A stretch of 64,000 nucleotides of DNA. It comes from Bacteroidales bacterium (GTDB taxonomy: Bacteria; Bacteroidota; Bacteroidia; Bacteroidales; Marinifilaceae). A program made the position numbers and the translations under genes. The notes below the pieces were generated by a model. It searched no databases, had not been told where the DNA came from, and saw nothing but the letters and a program-made list of their open reading frames with translations. Numbering within the stretch: the stretch's first letter is position 1; each line of letters starts with the position of its first letter. Where the stretch lies: NCBI GenBank assembly GCA_015061245.1, contig SUWY01000007.1, positions 30,718 through 94,717 of the forward strand, read 5' to 3'. Of this stretch, positions 31,528 to 41,619 are shown in pieces.

Positions 31528-32160
31528 ATGTTTACAGGAATTGTTGAGGAGATAGGAGAGGTTAAGTCGATTAAGAGGGGAGCAAGGAGCTTTACTCTAT
31601 GTATAGCTGCGGAGAAGGTGTTGCAGGGTACTCGCATTGGTGATAGTATTGCTGCGAATGGAGTGTGTTTGACAGTAACCAATATTGGTGATGGATGCTA
31701 CTATGCCGATGTTATGCCCGAGACAATGCGTTGTACAAATTTTGCATCGTTGAGTGTTGGCTCGCCATTGAATCTGGAGCGCGCTTTGGCGGTGGGTGAT
31801 CGTCTTGGCGGACACATTGTATCGGGTCATATTGATGGTACAGGAAGAGTGGCAAACCTTGAGCGCGATGATAATGCAATATGGGTTACAATTGCGGCCT
31901 CGCCCGAAATAATGAAATATATTGTGATGAAGGGCTCAATAGCTATTGATGGTGTGAGCCTTACTGTTGCGTATGTGGATAGTGGAACTTTTAAGGTGTC
32001 GATAATTCCGCATACTCAGGAGGAGACCACTTTGACTAGAAAAAAGGTGGGCGATATTGTCAATCTTGAAAACGATGTTTTGGCACGATATGTAGAGAAG
32101 TTGATGCAGAGACAGAGTGGAGGATTGAGTTTGGAGTTTTTAAAAGAGAATGGATTTTAA
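31528..32160 (+). CDS. ribE: Riboflavin synthase alpha chain
   Basis: MFTGIVEEIGEV; GDSIAANGVCLTV; GGHIVSGHIDGTG; DGVSLTV. Confidence 0.95.
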   Translation: MFTGIVEEIGEVKSIKRGARSFTLCIAAEKVLQGTRIGDSIAANGVCLTVTNIGDGCYYADVMPETMRCTNFASLSVGSPLNLERALAVGDRLGGHIVSGHIDGTGRVANLERDDNAIWVTIAASPEIMKYIVMKGSIAIDGVSLTVAYVDSGTFKVSIIPHTQEETTLTRKKVGDIVNLENDVLARYVEKLMQRQSGGLSLEFLKENGF

Positions 32161-32181
32161 AATATTCATAAAGATATAACT

Positions 32182-33429
32182 ATGGATAAAGAGTTGAAAT
32201 TTAATACAATCGATGAGGCTTTACAGGATTTGAAGCAGGGAAAGATTGTTGTGGTAGTTGATGATCCTGATCGTGAGAACGAGGGCGACTTAATCTGTGC
32301 AGCGCAGTTTGCAACTCCTGAAAATATTAATTTCATGGCAACTTATGCAAAGGGATTGATTTGTATGCCAATGAGTTATGAATATACAGTGAAGTTGGGA
32401 TTGGAGCAAATGGTGGCGCACAATACCGACAACCACTGCACTGCATTTACAGTCTCAATTGACCATATCAATACAACTACAGGAATTTCGGCATACGAGC
32501 GTTCAATTACTGCAATGAAGTGTGTTGAGGATGGAGCAAAGGCAATTGATTTCCGCCGTCCGGGCCACATGTTCCCGTTGGAGGCACGTCGAGGAGGCGT
32601 GTTGGAGCGTATGGGACACACCGAGGCAACCGTGGATTTGATGAGAATTGCAGGGTTGAAGGAGTGTGGTTTGTGTTGCGAGATTATGCGCGAGGATGGA
32701 ACTATGATGCGCACTGAAGAGCTATGCGAATTTGCAAAGGAGCATGACTTGAAGATAGTTACTGTGACCGATTTGATTAATTATCGTCGTCATACCGAGC
32801 GGTTGATGGATAGAGTGAGCGTAGCTGATTTGCCAACAAAGTATGGCACTTTCAAGGCTTATGGTTATGTAAATCGCATTACTAAGGAGCATCACGTTGT
32901 TCTTGTTAAGGGCGATGTCTCAACTCCCGAGCCTGTGCTTTGTCGCGTACACTCGGAGTGTTTGACAGGCGATGCCTTCGGTTCTTTGCGTTGTGACTGT
33001 GGAGAGCAGCTTGCCGAGGCGTTGCGCCGTATCGAGAAAGAGGGTAGAGGTGTTCTGCTCTATTTGCGCCAGGAGGGTCGTGGAATTGGTTTGATAAACA
33101 AGTTGCGTGCATACGAGTTGCAGGACGAGGGTATGGATACTGTTGAGGCGAACATTGCTCTGGGATTCAAGGCCGATTTGCGAGAGTATGGTACAGGTGC
33201 GGAGATATTGTCAGATCTTGGAGTTCGCAAGATGCGTTTAATGACCAATAACCCGTTGAAAATTAAGGGACTTGATGGTTATGGATTGGAGATTGTATCT
33301 CGTGAACCAATTGAAATGACCTGTAACGAAAAGAATGAGTTCTACATGTACACCAAGTATGCAAAGATGGGACACATGCTTCATGTTAAGGATTTAAAAG
33401 ATGTTAAACCAAGAAAGTGTAACAAATAA
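32182..33429 (+). CDS. ribBA: Bifunctional DHBP synthase / GTP cyclohydrolase II
   Basis: [57 protein letters not shown]. Confidence 0.97.
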   Translation: MDKELKFNTIDEALQDLKQGKIVVVVDDPDRENEGDLICAAQFATPENINFMATYAKGLICMPMSYEYTVKLGLEQMVAHNTDNHCTAFTVSIDHINTTTGISAYERSITAMKCVEDGAKAIDFRRPGHMFPLEARRGGVLERMGHTEATVDLMRIAGLKECGLCCEIMREDGTMMRTEELCEFAKEHDLKIVTVTDLINYRRHTERLMDRVSVADLPTKYGTFKAYGYVNRITKEHHVVLVKGDVSTPEPVLCRVHSECLTGDAFGSLRCDCGEQLAEALRRIEKEGRGVLLYLRQEGRGIGLINKLRAYELQDEGMDTVEANIALGFKADLREYGTGAEILSDLGVRKMRLMTNNPLKIKGLDGYGLEIVSREPIEMTCNEKNEFYMYTKYAKMGHMLHVKDLKDVKPRKCNK

Positions 33430-33443
33430 TAAATAACAATATT

Positions 33444-33905
33444 ATGAAAGTAATGGAAGGTAACTTGACCAGTGCAGGTCAAAAGATTGGAATTGTGGCA
33501 TCGCGTTTCAATGAGTTTATCACAGGAAAATTGTTGGGCGGTGCAATTGATGCTTTTGTTCGTCACGGAGGTAACGAAGAGGATATTACAGTAGCATGGG
33601 TTCCCGGAGCATTCGAGATTCCGTTAATTGCCAAGAAGATGGTTGAGAGTGGAAAGTATGATTCAGTTGTGTGTCTTGGAGCTGTTATTCGTGGTGCAAC
33701 CCCTCACTTTGATATGGTTGCTAACGAGGCTACGAAAGGAATTGCAACTGTAGGTTTGCAGTGTGGTGTGCCTGTAATCTTCGGAATTCTTACAACTGAT
33801 TCAATTGAGCAGGCTGTTGAGCGTGCAGGTACAAAGGCAGGAAATAAGGGCTTTGAGGCTGTTACCAGTGCAATTGAGATGGTAAATTTAATTCGCAAGG
33901 TTTAA
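33444..33905 (+). CDS. ribH: 6,7-dimethyl-8-ribityllumazine synthase
   Basis: [41 protein letters not shown]. Confidence 0.96.
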   Translation: MKVMEGNLTSAGQKIGIVASRFNEFITGKLLGGAIDAFVRHGGNEEDITVAWVPGAFEIPLIAKKMVESGKYDSVVCLGAVIRGATPHFDMVANEATKGIATVGLQCGVPVIFGILTTDSIEQAVERAGTKAGNKGFEAVTSAIEMVNLIRKV

Positions 33906-33931
33906 GAGAGGTGAAAGGTGAGAGGTGAAAA
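33904..33931 (+). repeat. Short heptanucleotide array after ribH stop
   Basis: AAGAGAG GTGAAAG GTGAGAG GTGAAAA starting inside the TAA stop. Confidence 0.75.
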
Positions 33932-33963
33932 AAACTCTTGAGCGTTGAACTCAAGAGTTTTTT
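33930..33963. terminator. Terminator after ribH (convergent with next gene)
   Basis: AACTCTTGAG / CTCAAGAGTT arms flanked by A and T runs. Confidence 0.9.
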
Positions 33964-33983
33964 GTATACCTATACGATTAATG

Positions 33984-34979
33984 TTAGTATGCCAGTTTAA
34001 CGTTATCAATCCAGAATATGGCATCGGGAGCACCAATATAGGCTCCTCCGTTTCCAGAGGTGAATATTAGAATAAGATGTGTAGGCTCTTTTGTTCCATC
34101 CCACTCAATCTCATGGATAGGAACGTTCTCGCCGGCACTGTTTATTGCATAGAAGCACTCTTCAGTTTCGTACTTGTCATTTAAATCAGCTGCTTTATCA
34201 AAATCGGCCTCTTTGGAAATGTCTCCGTATTTAATAGGTATCTCGTAGTTGTTTTGCCACTCCTCAACATCCTTTTCTAACGCTTTAAAACCGGTTCCTA
34301 CACGAGCAGCATAAATTTCTCCATTCTCTTCCCAACGGTGTTGAAGTATTGCATACACCTCTGCGCGGTTTTGGGTCCCCATGTTCTTTGGCTTTCCAAA
34401 TCCGGTAGCACCGGTTCTGTATTGCTCGCCACCAACCTTAACTTTGTAGTCGAAAATCAACCCTGTTGGGCGCTCAGTAAATGGAATACCTCTGGCAATC
34501 TTACTTTGTGGATTATCTGCGCTCCTTACAGGCTCTAATGTTTCACCTGTGTATATGGTTCCTGTTGCAAGTACATTAAGATTCATAAATCCAAGAACCT
34601 TAACATTCTCTATTCGAGTCTCCATTCGTGCGCAATATCCTCCATCGCGCTCCTCAGGAAAGATAGTGGTACTGGCCTTATATATTCCTTTGACATGAGC
34701 CATTACCGATGAGTTGGCCCATGGAGTTGCTCCATTTGGTTTAAAGGGTTTATTATCTTTTAACGTATCTAAGTCGATTACTTCGTAGGTGTATTTGGTC
34801 TTTCCTCCAATAATTCCCGACTCTTCTACCTGATGTACCATCCACTTGTCAAAGTTGCCGTATGGCAATGGTTTTATTACTCTATTGCGCTGAATGTCAG
34901 TTGTATCTTGTCCAAATGCACTACTACTATAAATTAATGTAGCTGCTAATATCCCCCACCTAAATACTGTACTTCTCAT
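33984..34979 (-). CDS. PCMD-like (putative carbohydrate metabolism domain) secreted protein
   Basis: Signal peptide; VHQVEESGIIGGKTKYTYEVID; C-terminal IGAPDAIFWIDNVKLAY resembles Bacteroidota PCMD proteins. Confidence 0.6.
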   Translation of the reverse strand: MRSTVFRWGILAATLIYSSSAFGQDTTDIQRNRVIKPLPYGNFDKWMVHQVEESGIIGGKTKYTYEVIDLDTLKDNKPFKPNGATPWANSSVMAHVKGIYKASTTIFPEERDGGYCARMETRIENVKVLGFMNLNVLATGTIYTGETLEPVRSADNPQSKIARGIPFTERPTGLIFDYKVKVGGEQYRTGATGFGKPKNMGTQNRAEVYAILQHRWEENGEIYAARVGTGFKALEKDVEEWQNNYEIPIKYGDISKEADFDKAADLNDKYETEECFYAINSAGENVPIHEIEWDGTKEPTHLILIFTSGNGGAYIGAPDAIFWIDNVKLAY

Positions 34980-35196
34980 TGGCTGTTATTTTGAATTATC
35001 TCTTTACAAATTTACAAAAAATTAAAACTACCTTTGTTGGCATATAGCGAGCCTGCACATAAAAGGAGTTTTATACCATTTTTAGGAAAAAATGGAGAAT
35101 TACGCCCAATTACTTAGGCAACAAAGCCCAAGCAAAAAGTGTGCCGAAGTCGTTATTTATAAAAGAAAAACTAACAAAAATTAAAATTATAGAAGA

Positions 35197-36483
35197 ATGA
35201 AAAGATTTATCTATTCACTAATGGCATTGGCCATTGTTGCTTGTTCAAAACCGATTCCTAATGAGCAGGTGACCGCATTTTATGAAGAGTTACAACAGGT
35301 GGTTGGCGATTTTAGAATCATGCAGCCTGATATGGAGCAAAGAGTGACTCAAATGCTTGATTCCAATGAATTCAAATTCAGTGATCTAAGCTTTGAGCAG
35401 CTGCAAATGAGTAGAGATTATAGGGCGTTTGTTCGTTCTGCCGTAGTTAAAGAGGCAATTAATCAAGCGTTGCAGAAGTATATTGCTCAGAATGACACAA
35501 TCGGAGCAAGAGCTGCAGTGTTAGCGTGTTCATATATAGATAAGGGGCATGCCGAGACTAAAGCATTGCAGGCTGTTGCTCACCCCGCATTTGCGCAGCT
35601 ATTGCAGAATCCTAATGATGCTGAAGATGCTCTTATTGCCGGAATTGCCTATATGGGCGAGGTTGAGCAGAGCCAGGTTATGGGAAAGTTGGTTGAGGTG
35701 TTGACACCAAATGTACCTAAACTGGATGATAACGGTTTGAACAAGGCCATGAGAGTTTTCCAGACTGCAATTAACGATACAAATGTTACTCCGGAGCAAT
35801 TAGAGGCTTTGAGAGTGGCGTTGGTTGATCGTAATACAAAATTTAAGGCTGATGGCGAAGCTGCTAAAGATGGCTCAATCATTTCGTATGGAAAAGATTA
35901 CGATGCTCTTTTGAATTCGGCCATTGCAAAGGGAGAGTTGATGAATTGTGTTGCACCCGAGATTAACTTCTTGTGGAGCACCAAAAAGGATTTGAAGAAA
36001 CTTTCTGATCTTAAAGGTAAGGTTGTTGTTGTCGATTTCTGGGCTACATGGTGTGGACCATGTTTCCGCTCATTCCCTAATATCAGAGCTTTGCAGGAGC
36101 GTTATGAGGGGTATGACGTGGAGATTGTAGGAGTAACAAGCTTGCAGGGCAGACATGTGCGTAGATTTGAGGATGGTCGTACCGAGAGTGTTGATACTCG
36201 TAACAATCCTGATGAGGAGTATAAACTGATGAAGGAGTTTATGAAGAATCACGACATGACCTGGACTGTTGTATTTAGCGAGGGCTCATGTTTCGATAAA
36301 AATTACGGAGTATTTGGAATTCCCCATGTTGCAATCATTGATGCAGAGGGTGTGGTTCGCTATAATGCACTTCGTCCATACGAGGCTCCGTTCCACGAGG
36401 CAGAGAAGATTGATGCCCTTTTGAAGGAGGCTGGTAAAAAGGCACCAAAAGATCCGATGAGCACCGAGAACTTTGCAAAATAG
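35197..36483 (+). CDS. TlpA-like thioredoxin-fold lipoprotein
   Basis: Lipobox ALAIVAC; VVVDFWATWCGPCFRSFPNIRALQERY; N-terminal about 240 aa helical region of unknown function. Confidence 0.85.
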   Translation: MKRFIYSLMALAIVACSKPIPNEQVTAFYEELQQVVGDFRIMQPDMEQRVTQMLDSNEFKFSDLSFEQLQMSRDYRAFVRSAVVKEAINQALQKYIAQNDTIGARAAVLACSYIDKGHAETKALQAVAHPAFAQLLQNPNDAEDALIAGIAYMGEVEQSQVMGKLVEVLTPNVPKLDDNGLNKAMRVFQTAINDTNVTPEQLEALRVALVDRNTKFKADGEAAKDGSIISYGKDYDALLNSAIAKGELMNCVAPEINFLWSTKKDLKKLSDLKGKVVVVDFWATWCGPCFRSFPNIRALQERYEGYDVEIVGVTSLQGRHVRRFEDGRTESVDTRNNPDEEYKLMKEFMKNHDMTWTVVFSEGSCFDKNYGVFGIPHVAIIDAEGVVRYNALRPYEAPFHEAEKIDALLKEAGKKAPKDPMSTENFAK

Positions 36484-36512
36484 GTGTTCAATTAGGAATT
36501 AGGAATTGACAG
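36481..36512 (+). repeat. Short TTAGGAA heptamer array after the TlpA-like stop
   Basis: TTAGGAA TTAGGAA TTGACAG, 8 nt after the stop TAG. Confidence 0.65.
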
Positions 36513-36515
36513 AAA

Positions 36516-37688
36516 ATGAGAGGAGTTTGGGTAGTTTTATTGGTTGTTTTGTTAGTGGGGTGCAAAAGTGTGCCCTCGTCGCATAACGGTGGGTATGTTG
36601 ATCTCAATCTGAAAGATATGCCCAATGTAGATATTCTTGCGACTAACGGAGAACCTGATAGTTGTGAATTTATTCCTCTCGAAACTAATGAAAAGTGTTT
36701 GATAGAGTGGATAGATGAGATTGTGGTGACCGATTCAATTATAGTGCTTCATGGTCCGTTTGCGATGCAATTGCACATATTTGATAGACGAGGCGCGTAC
36801 ATTAATACAATCCATGCCGGACGAGGTCCCGAAGAGCCATCGACTTTGAGAGTTTGGTATGTAGATACAGTGAAGGAGAGAATCTCGAATCTTGATCTAT
36901 ATACCGGAAGTTGGATGCACTATACCTATAGAGGTGAACATATAGAGACGATACCAATGTCCGATTCTCTCTATAAGGAACTTAAACCGGAGTGCATAGC
37001 AGATATCAAACCAATCGATAGTGACCATTTTTTGGCAGTATATTCTGATTATCCCGATATTGAGTATAAGTACTATTTGTTGTCGCGAAAGGATATGAGT
37101 GTTGTAGATTCTTTTGTGAAGACAAGACATTTTGAGGGGTTGGAATTTCAAGCCAGTACATTATCTGTTGTAGGAGTTGATGAGGTGTTGACCTTTGCCA
37201 ACAAGTCAGACACCATTTATGGTTTAAATGATAAAAATGAGATTCTACCTAAATATGTGGTACATGGGGATAGAAAACCAATAACCCCTGAGGTGTATGA
37301 TAAATTCCTTGGTATGGCTGCAAGTGATAGAGTTTTTGGACTTTTCGAACAAGGTTACTCTATGGGTATAGGTATAATGATGGCTACCAGGAATCATCTA
37401 TGCTTCTATATTAATGGTTTGGGGCAAGATGGCTATAGGGTTATTGGGAATACCTCTACAAACAGTTTTACGAAGGTTCTATATAACAATGAACGCGAAG
37501 TAAGATCATACTATACAGGCGCATTCCGTGGAGCTACCGATGATGGCTTCATAGGATTTATATCGCCAATGGAGCTTTTAGAAGATAAAGATAAGCCTTT
37601 TGTGCAAAATCATCCCCAATTGCGTGAGATATGTAAAACTCTGAATGAGGATGATAATCCGATAATCGGAATATATTATGTAAAATAA
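36516..37688 (+). CDS. 6-bladed beta-propeller-type lipoprotein
   Basis: Lipobox LLVGC; HIFDRRGAYINTIHAGRGPEEPSTLRVWYVD; similar in layout to the 28779 gene. Confidence 0.7.
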   Translation: MRGVWVVLLVVLLVGCKSVPSSHNGGYVDLNLKDMPNVDILATNGEPDSCEFIPLETNEKCLIEWIDEIVVTDSIIVLHGPFAMQLHIFDRRGAYINTIHAGRGPEEPSTLRVWYVDTVKERISNLDLYTGSWMHYTYRGEHIETIPMSDSLYKELKPECIADIKPIDSDHFLAVYSDYPDIEYKYYLLSRKDMSVVDSFVKTRHFEGLEFQASTLSVVGVDEVLTFANKSDTIYGLNDKNEILPKYVVHGDRKPITPEVYDKFLGMAASDRVFGLFEQGYSMGIGIMMATRNHLCFYINGLGQDGYRVIGNTSTNSFTKVLYNNEREVRSYYTGAFRGATDDGFIGFISPMELLEDKDKPFVQNHPQLREICKTLNEDDNPIIGIYYVK

Positions 37689-37712
37689 AGGAGTTACTTG
37701 CGTAACTCCTTT
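37687..37712. terminator. Bidirectional hairpin between convergent genes
   Basis: AAAGGAGTTAC-TTGC-GTAACTCCTTT; lpxB stop lies in the stem. Confidence 0.85.
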
Positions 37713-38824
37713 AGCATAAGGGCGGCAAAGCGCGAAGAGGCGTTTGGGTCGCCCATTTTTTCTGTCAACTCTTTATACTCTTTCAGCTGATTTGTGCGGA
37801 ACTCTCCGTCATTGAGAATTTTACAACTCTCCCTATATAGATTCTTTTTGTTGAGTTTATGCATTAGTAACTCCACTACGGTTAATCTATCCATTATCAA
37901 ATTGACCAGTGAGATATATTTAACCTTAACGAAGATTTTAAATAGTGCATAGTAAAGAGCTCCTCCCTCGCCGCTATAACATACAACTTGCGGAGTGTGT
38001 AGAAGTGCGGTTTCAAGGGTAGCAGTGCCCGATGTAACAAGGGCTCCACGACTTAATGAAACTATCTGGTAGGTTTGACCAAAGATAATTGGTAGCTCAA
38101 AGTCTTTGAAGTAGGGTTTGTAATCTTCCGGAGTCATACTTGGTGCTCCGGCAATAATAAATTGGTACTCAGGGAATAGAGGAACCATCTCTAACATTTT
38201 GGGAAGCATATTCTTCAACTCCTGTTTTCTGCTTCCGGCAACCAGGGCAACCATCGGTTTGTTGGGCAGATTGTGGCGAGCAATAAACTGCTCAAAGGTT
38301 AGCTCCGGTTCAGGACGGTTGGCAATTGCATCGGTCAGTGGGTTTCCTGCATAGAAGACATTGTTGTAGCCTCGCTCCTTATAAAAATCAACCTCGAATG
38401 GGAAGATAGCAAACATAGCATCGACATACTTCTTAATCTTCTCGACACGCTTGGTATTCCATGCCCATATTTTTGGTGAAATATAGTAGAATGTTTTGAT
38501 TCCTACGCCTTTGCAGAACTTTGCAATACGCATGTTAAACCCTCCGTAATCGACAAGTACAACAACGTCGGGGTTCCATGCTTGCAAATCATTACAACAC
38601 TCTTTTATATTGCGCTGAATGGTGTTTAGATGCGTAAGTACGGTAATGAAACCCATAATTGCGGTCTCTTTATAGTGGCGTACAATGGTACAACCGGCCT
38701 CAGACATAAGGTCGCCTCCCCAACCACGAAATTCGGCAGTTTTATCCTGTTCTGCCAATGCCTTAATCAAATTGGATGCGTGTAGGTCTCCCGAGGCCTC
38801 GCCCGCAATTACATAGTACTTCAT
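37694..38824 (-). CDS. lpxB: Lipid-A-disaccharide synthase
   Basis: MKYYVIAGEASGDLHASNLIKAL; FYISPKIWAWNTKRVEKIKKYVD; start moved to MKYYVIAGEASGD. Confidence 0.95.
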   Translation of the reverse strand: MKYYVIAGEASGDLHASNLIKALAEQDKTAEFRGWGGDLMSEAGCTIVRHYKETAIMGFITVLTHLNTIQRNIKECCNDLQAWNPDVVVLVDYGGFNMRIAKFCKGVGIKTFYYISPKIWAWNTKRVEKIKKYVDAMFAIFPFEVDFYKERGYNNVFYAGNPLTDAIANRPEPELTFEQFIARHNLPNKPMVALVAGSRKQELKNMLPKMLEMVPLFPEYQFIIAGAPSMTPEDYKPYFKDFELPIIFGQTYQIVSLSRGALVTSGTATLETALLHTPQVVCYSGEGGALYYALFKIFVKVKYISLVNLIMDRLTVVELLMHKLNKKNLYRESCKILNDGEFRTNQLKEYKELTEKMGDPNASSRFAALMLKELRK

Positions 38825-38827
38825 AGT

Positions 38828-38859
38828 TTTGCAAAGATAGTCAAAAGTCATTAATTTTG
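38828..38859 (+). promoter_or_regulatory. Bacteroidota-type promoter for mtaB
   Basis: TTTG (38828-38831) N20 TAATTTTG (38852-38859). Confidence 0.6.
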
Positions 38860-38886
38860 CTCGTTAGTACAAAAAATAGCTGATTT

Positions 38887-40182
38887 ATGAAATTAGAGGG
38901 GTGCAGAGTTGCATTTGAGACACTTGGTTGTAAATTAAATTTCTCTGAAACATCGTCAATACGAAGAGATTTGGAGGGGCAGGGGGCTGTTACTGTGAAT
39001 CGAAACGAGCAACCGGATTTGATTGTTGTCAATACTTGCAGTGTTACCGACATGGCGGAGAAAAAGGCGCGTCAAATGATTCGTAATATCCACAGAAAGA
39101 GTCCGATGGCTAATATTGCCGTTGTAGGTTGTTATGCTCAGTTGCGAGCAGATGAGCTTATGGCGATGGATGGTGTTGTGTGTGTTGTTGGTGCCAAGGA
39201 GAAGATGCACCTATGTGAGAAGCTGCAGGAACTTCAACTCCCTGAGCGTGAAAGTCACGGATGTGAAATATTTTCGGTTAAGGAATTTGATGGAGCCTAC
39301 TCGTATGGCGACAGAACCCGCTCGTTCCTTAAGATTCAGGATGGATGTAACTACTTCTGCAGCTACTGTACAATTCCATACGCCCGTGGAATAAGCCGAA
39401 GTGCAACAATAGAGCAGGTTGTTGCCGATGTTGACGAGTTGGCTTCAAAAGGGGTAAAAGAGATTATTTTAACAGGAGTAAATACCGGAGAATTCGGTGT
39501 TGCCAACGGCGAGTCTCTATTGGAGTTGATGCAGGTGTTGGATGCCCGAAACGATATTGAAAGATATAGAATTTCGTCAATAGAACCGAATCTATTAACC
39601 GATGAGATTATTAAGTTTATAGCAGAGTCAAAGCACTTTATGCCACATTTCCATATTCCTTTGCAGGCAGGAAGTGACGAGGTCTTAAAGTTGATGCGTC
39701 GCCGTTATGATACGGCACTCTTTGCAGAGAAGGTTGCCACAATCAGAAAATATCTGCCTTTGGCATTTATCGGTGTTGATATTATTGCAGGAATGCGTGG
39801 AGAGACCGATGAACTTTTTGAGAAGAGTGTAGAGTTTGTTAAAAGTCTTGATATTTCCAAGCTTCATGTGTTCCCATATTCCGAACGTAGCGGAACAAAG
39901 GCATTAGAGATTCCTTATATCGTTCCTCAACATGAAAAACATAAGAGAGTAGAGCGATTGCTGGAGGTTTCGAATGTTAAAATGTGTGAATTTGTCTCTA
40001 AAAATATAGGTCAAGTACATCCGGTTTTATTTGAAAGCAAGCAACAGAACGGAATGATATATGGATTTACCGATAACTATCTGAAAGTGGTGACGTTATG
40101 GGATAAATCATTGGTTAATATGGTTGTTACCATGGAGTTAACGCAAGAAAATTTATTGGTGGACGATGACAATCCTCTATAA
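38887..40182 (+). CDS. mtaB: tRNA (N6-threonylcarbamoyladenosine(37)-C2)-methylthiotransferase MtaB
   Basis: TLGCKLNFSET; NTCSVTDMAEKKARQMIR; radical-SAM CNYFCSYCTIPYARG. Confidence 0.95.
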   Translation: MKLEGCRVAFETLGCKLNFSETSSIRRDLEGQGAVTVNRNEQPDLIVVNTCSVTDMAEKKARQMIRNIHRKSPMANIAVVGCYAQLRADELMAMDGVVCVVGAKEKMHLCEKLQELQLPERESHGCEIFSVKEFDGAYSYGDRTRSFLKIQDGCNYFCSYCTIPYARGISRSATIEQVVADVDELASKGVKEIILTGVNTGEFGVANGESLLELMQVLDARNDIERYRISSIEPNLLTDEIIKFIAESKHFMPHFHIPLQAGSDEVLKLMRRRYDTALFAEKVATIRKYLPLAFIGVDIIAGMRGETDELFEKSVEFVKSLDISKLHVFPYSERSGTKALEIPYIVPQHEKHKRVERLLEVSNVKMCEFVSKNIGQVHPVLFESKQQNGMIYGFTDNYLKVVTLWDKSLVNMVVTMELTQENLLVDDDNPL

Positions 40183-40238
40183 ATTGACTAAATTTGCAGA
40201 TAGTTATTGCACCCGTATAAGGCGGGTGTTTAATTTTT

Positions 40239-41618
40239 ATGGCAATGAATAGATTTGAAAAATTTTTAGACAAGATTTCTTACAAATGGGATTCCCTTGC
40301 AACTGAGTGGGAGTACAAGCAAGAGCGTGTAAATGGAGGAGTTATATTATTGGTGGTAGCATTTATTACTTTGATAATAGCTAATTCTCCTCTAAAGGGG
40401 TGGTATGATGAATTACTCTCAAAGCCTTTGATGTTGGTGATTGGAGATTATAATCTTCTTGCTTCTCATCATGGTTCGATGACCTTTTTGGATTTTATTA
40501 ACGATGGTTTGATGACAATCTTCTTTTTCTCTGTAGGTTTGGAGATTAAGCGAGAGATTCTGGTAGGAGAGTTACATTCGTTGAAGAAGGCAATGTTGCC
40601 AATTATTGCTGCTATAGGAGGAATGTTGATTCCTGTAGCGATCTTTTTCGCTTTAGCTCCTACAGAACCCGACTTTATTTCCAGAGGATCGGCTATACCT
40701 ATGGCAACCGATATTGCTTTCTCTTTGGGAGTGTTGTCGTTGCTGGGAACCAGAGTGCCAAAAAGTTTGAAGATTTTCCTGGCTACATTGGCTGTTGCTG
40801 ATGATATTGGTGGAATATTAGTGATTGCAATTTGTTATAGTTCAGGTTTGGAGTGGAGTTACTTCTGGTTATCGTTAATTCCATTGTTAATTTTGTATGT
40901 AGGAGGTAGAATGAGGGTATACAGTTGGTTGTTCTATATCTTCTTTGGTTTTTTGACTTGGTACTCTTTTGTTCATTGGGGAGTTCATGCGACAATTTCC
41001 GGAGTTGTAGTTGCCTTTATGATACCTGCTCACCATAGAGAGGATGTGGAGATGGTAGTTGATAAGGTGAAGAATATTTTGAAGAATTTCCCTGCCAAAA
41101 AGCATGACCACATTCCGGTTGATATGCTTACACGTTCTGAAATAAAACTACTGGTGGAACTCGAGAAGACTGCAGACCATGTAATTAGTCCTTTGCAACG
41201 AATAGACAAGGCTTTGCAACCTATAATCAATATTGTAGTAATGCCTATTTTTGCTTTTGCAAATGCCGGAGTTGCTATAGGAGGCCTATCTTTAGGTGCA
41301 ATTGTTGGAGTCCCATTGGTTGTAGCCGTTGCTTTGTGTCTGGGTAAAACTATAGGTATCTTTTCATTTACAATGCTTTCTGTTAAGAGTGGATGGTTAC
41401 ATTTGCCCCACGAGATGAATAAAAAGAATTTGTTAGGAGTTTCAATGCTTGGAGGTATTGGATTTACCGTATCTCTATTTATTGCAAACTTGTCATATGG
41501 AGATTATAGTGCTGATATTTTGAACCAAGCTAAATTTGGTATAATTTGCGGTTCAATTGTATCCGGAATATTGGGATACTACGTACTAAATAAAGTATTA
41601 CCTAAGAGTAAAAGTTAA
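40239..41618 (+). CDS. nhaA: Na+/H+ antiporter NhaA
   Basis: FFFSVGLEIKREILVGEL; IPMATDIAFSLGVLSLLG; TLAVADDIGGILVIA. Confidence 0.96.
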   Translation: MAMNRFEKFLDKISYKWDSLATEWEYKQERVNGGVILLVVAFITLIIANSPLKGWYDELLSKPLMLVIGDYNLLASHHGSMTFLDFINDGLMTIFFFSVGLEIKREILVGELHSLKKAMLPIIAAIGGMLIPVAIFFALAPTEPDFISRGSAIPMATDIAFSLGVLSLLGTRVPKSLKIFLATLAVADDIGGILVIAICYSSGLEWSYFWLSLIPLLILYVGGRMRVYSWLFYIFFGFLTWYSFVHWGVHATISGVVVAFMIPAHHREDVEMVVDKVKNILKNFPAKKHDHIPVDMLTRSEIKLLVELEKTADHVISPLQRIDKALQPIINIVVMPIFAFANAGVAIGGLSLGAIVGVPLVVAVALCLGKTIGIFSFTMLSVKSGWLHLPHEMNKKNLLGVSMLGGIGFTVSLFIANLSYGDYSADILNQAKFGIICGSIVSGILGYYVLNKVLPKSKS

Positions 41619-41619
41619 T

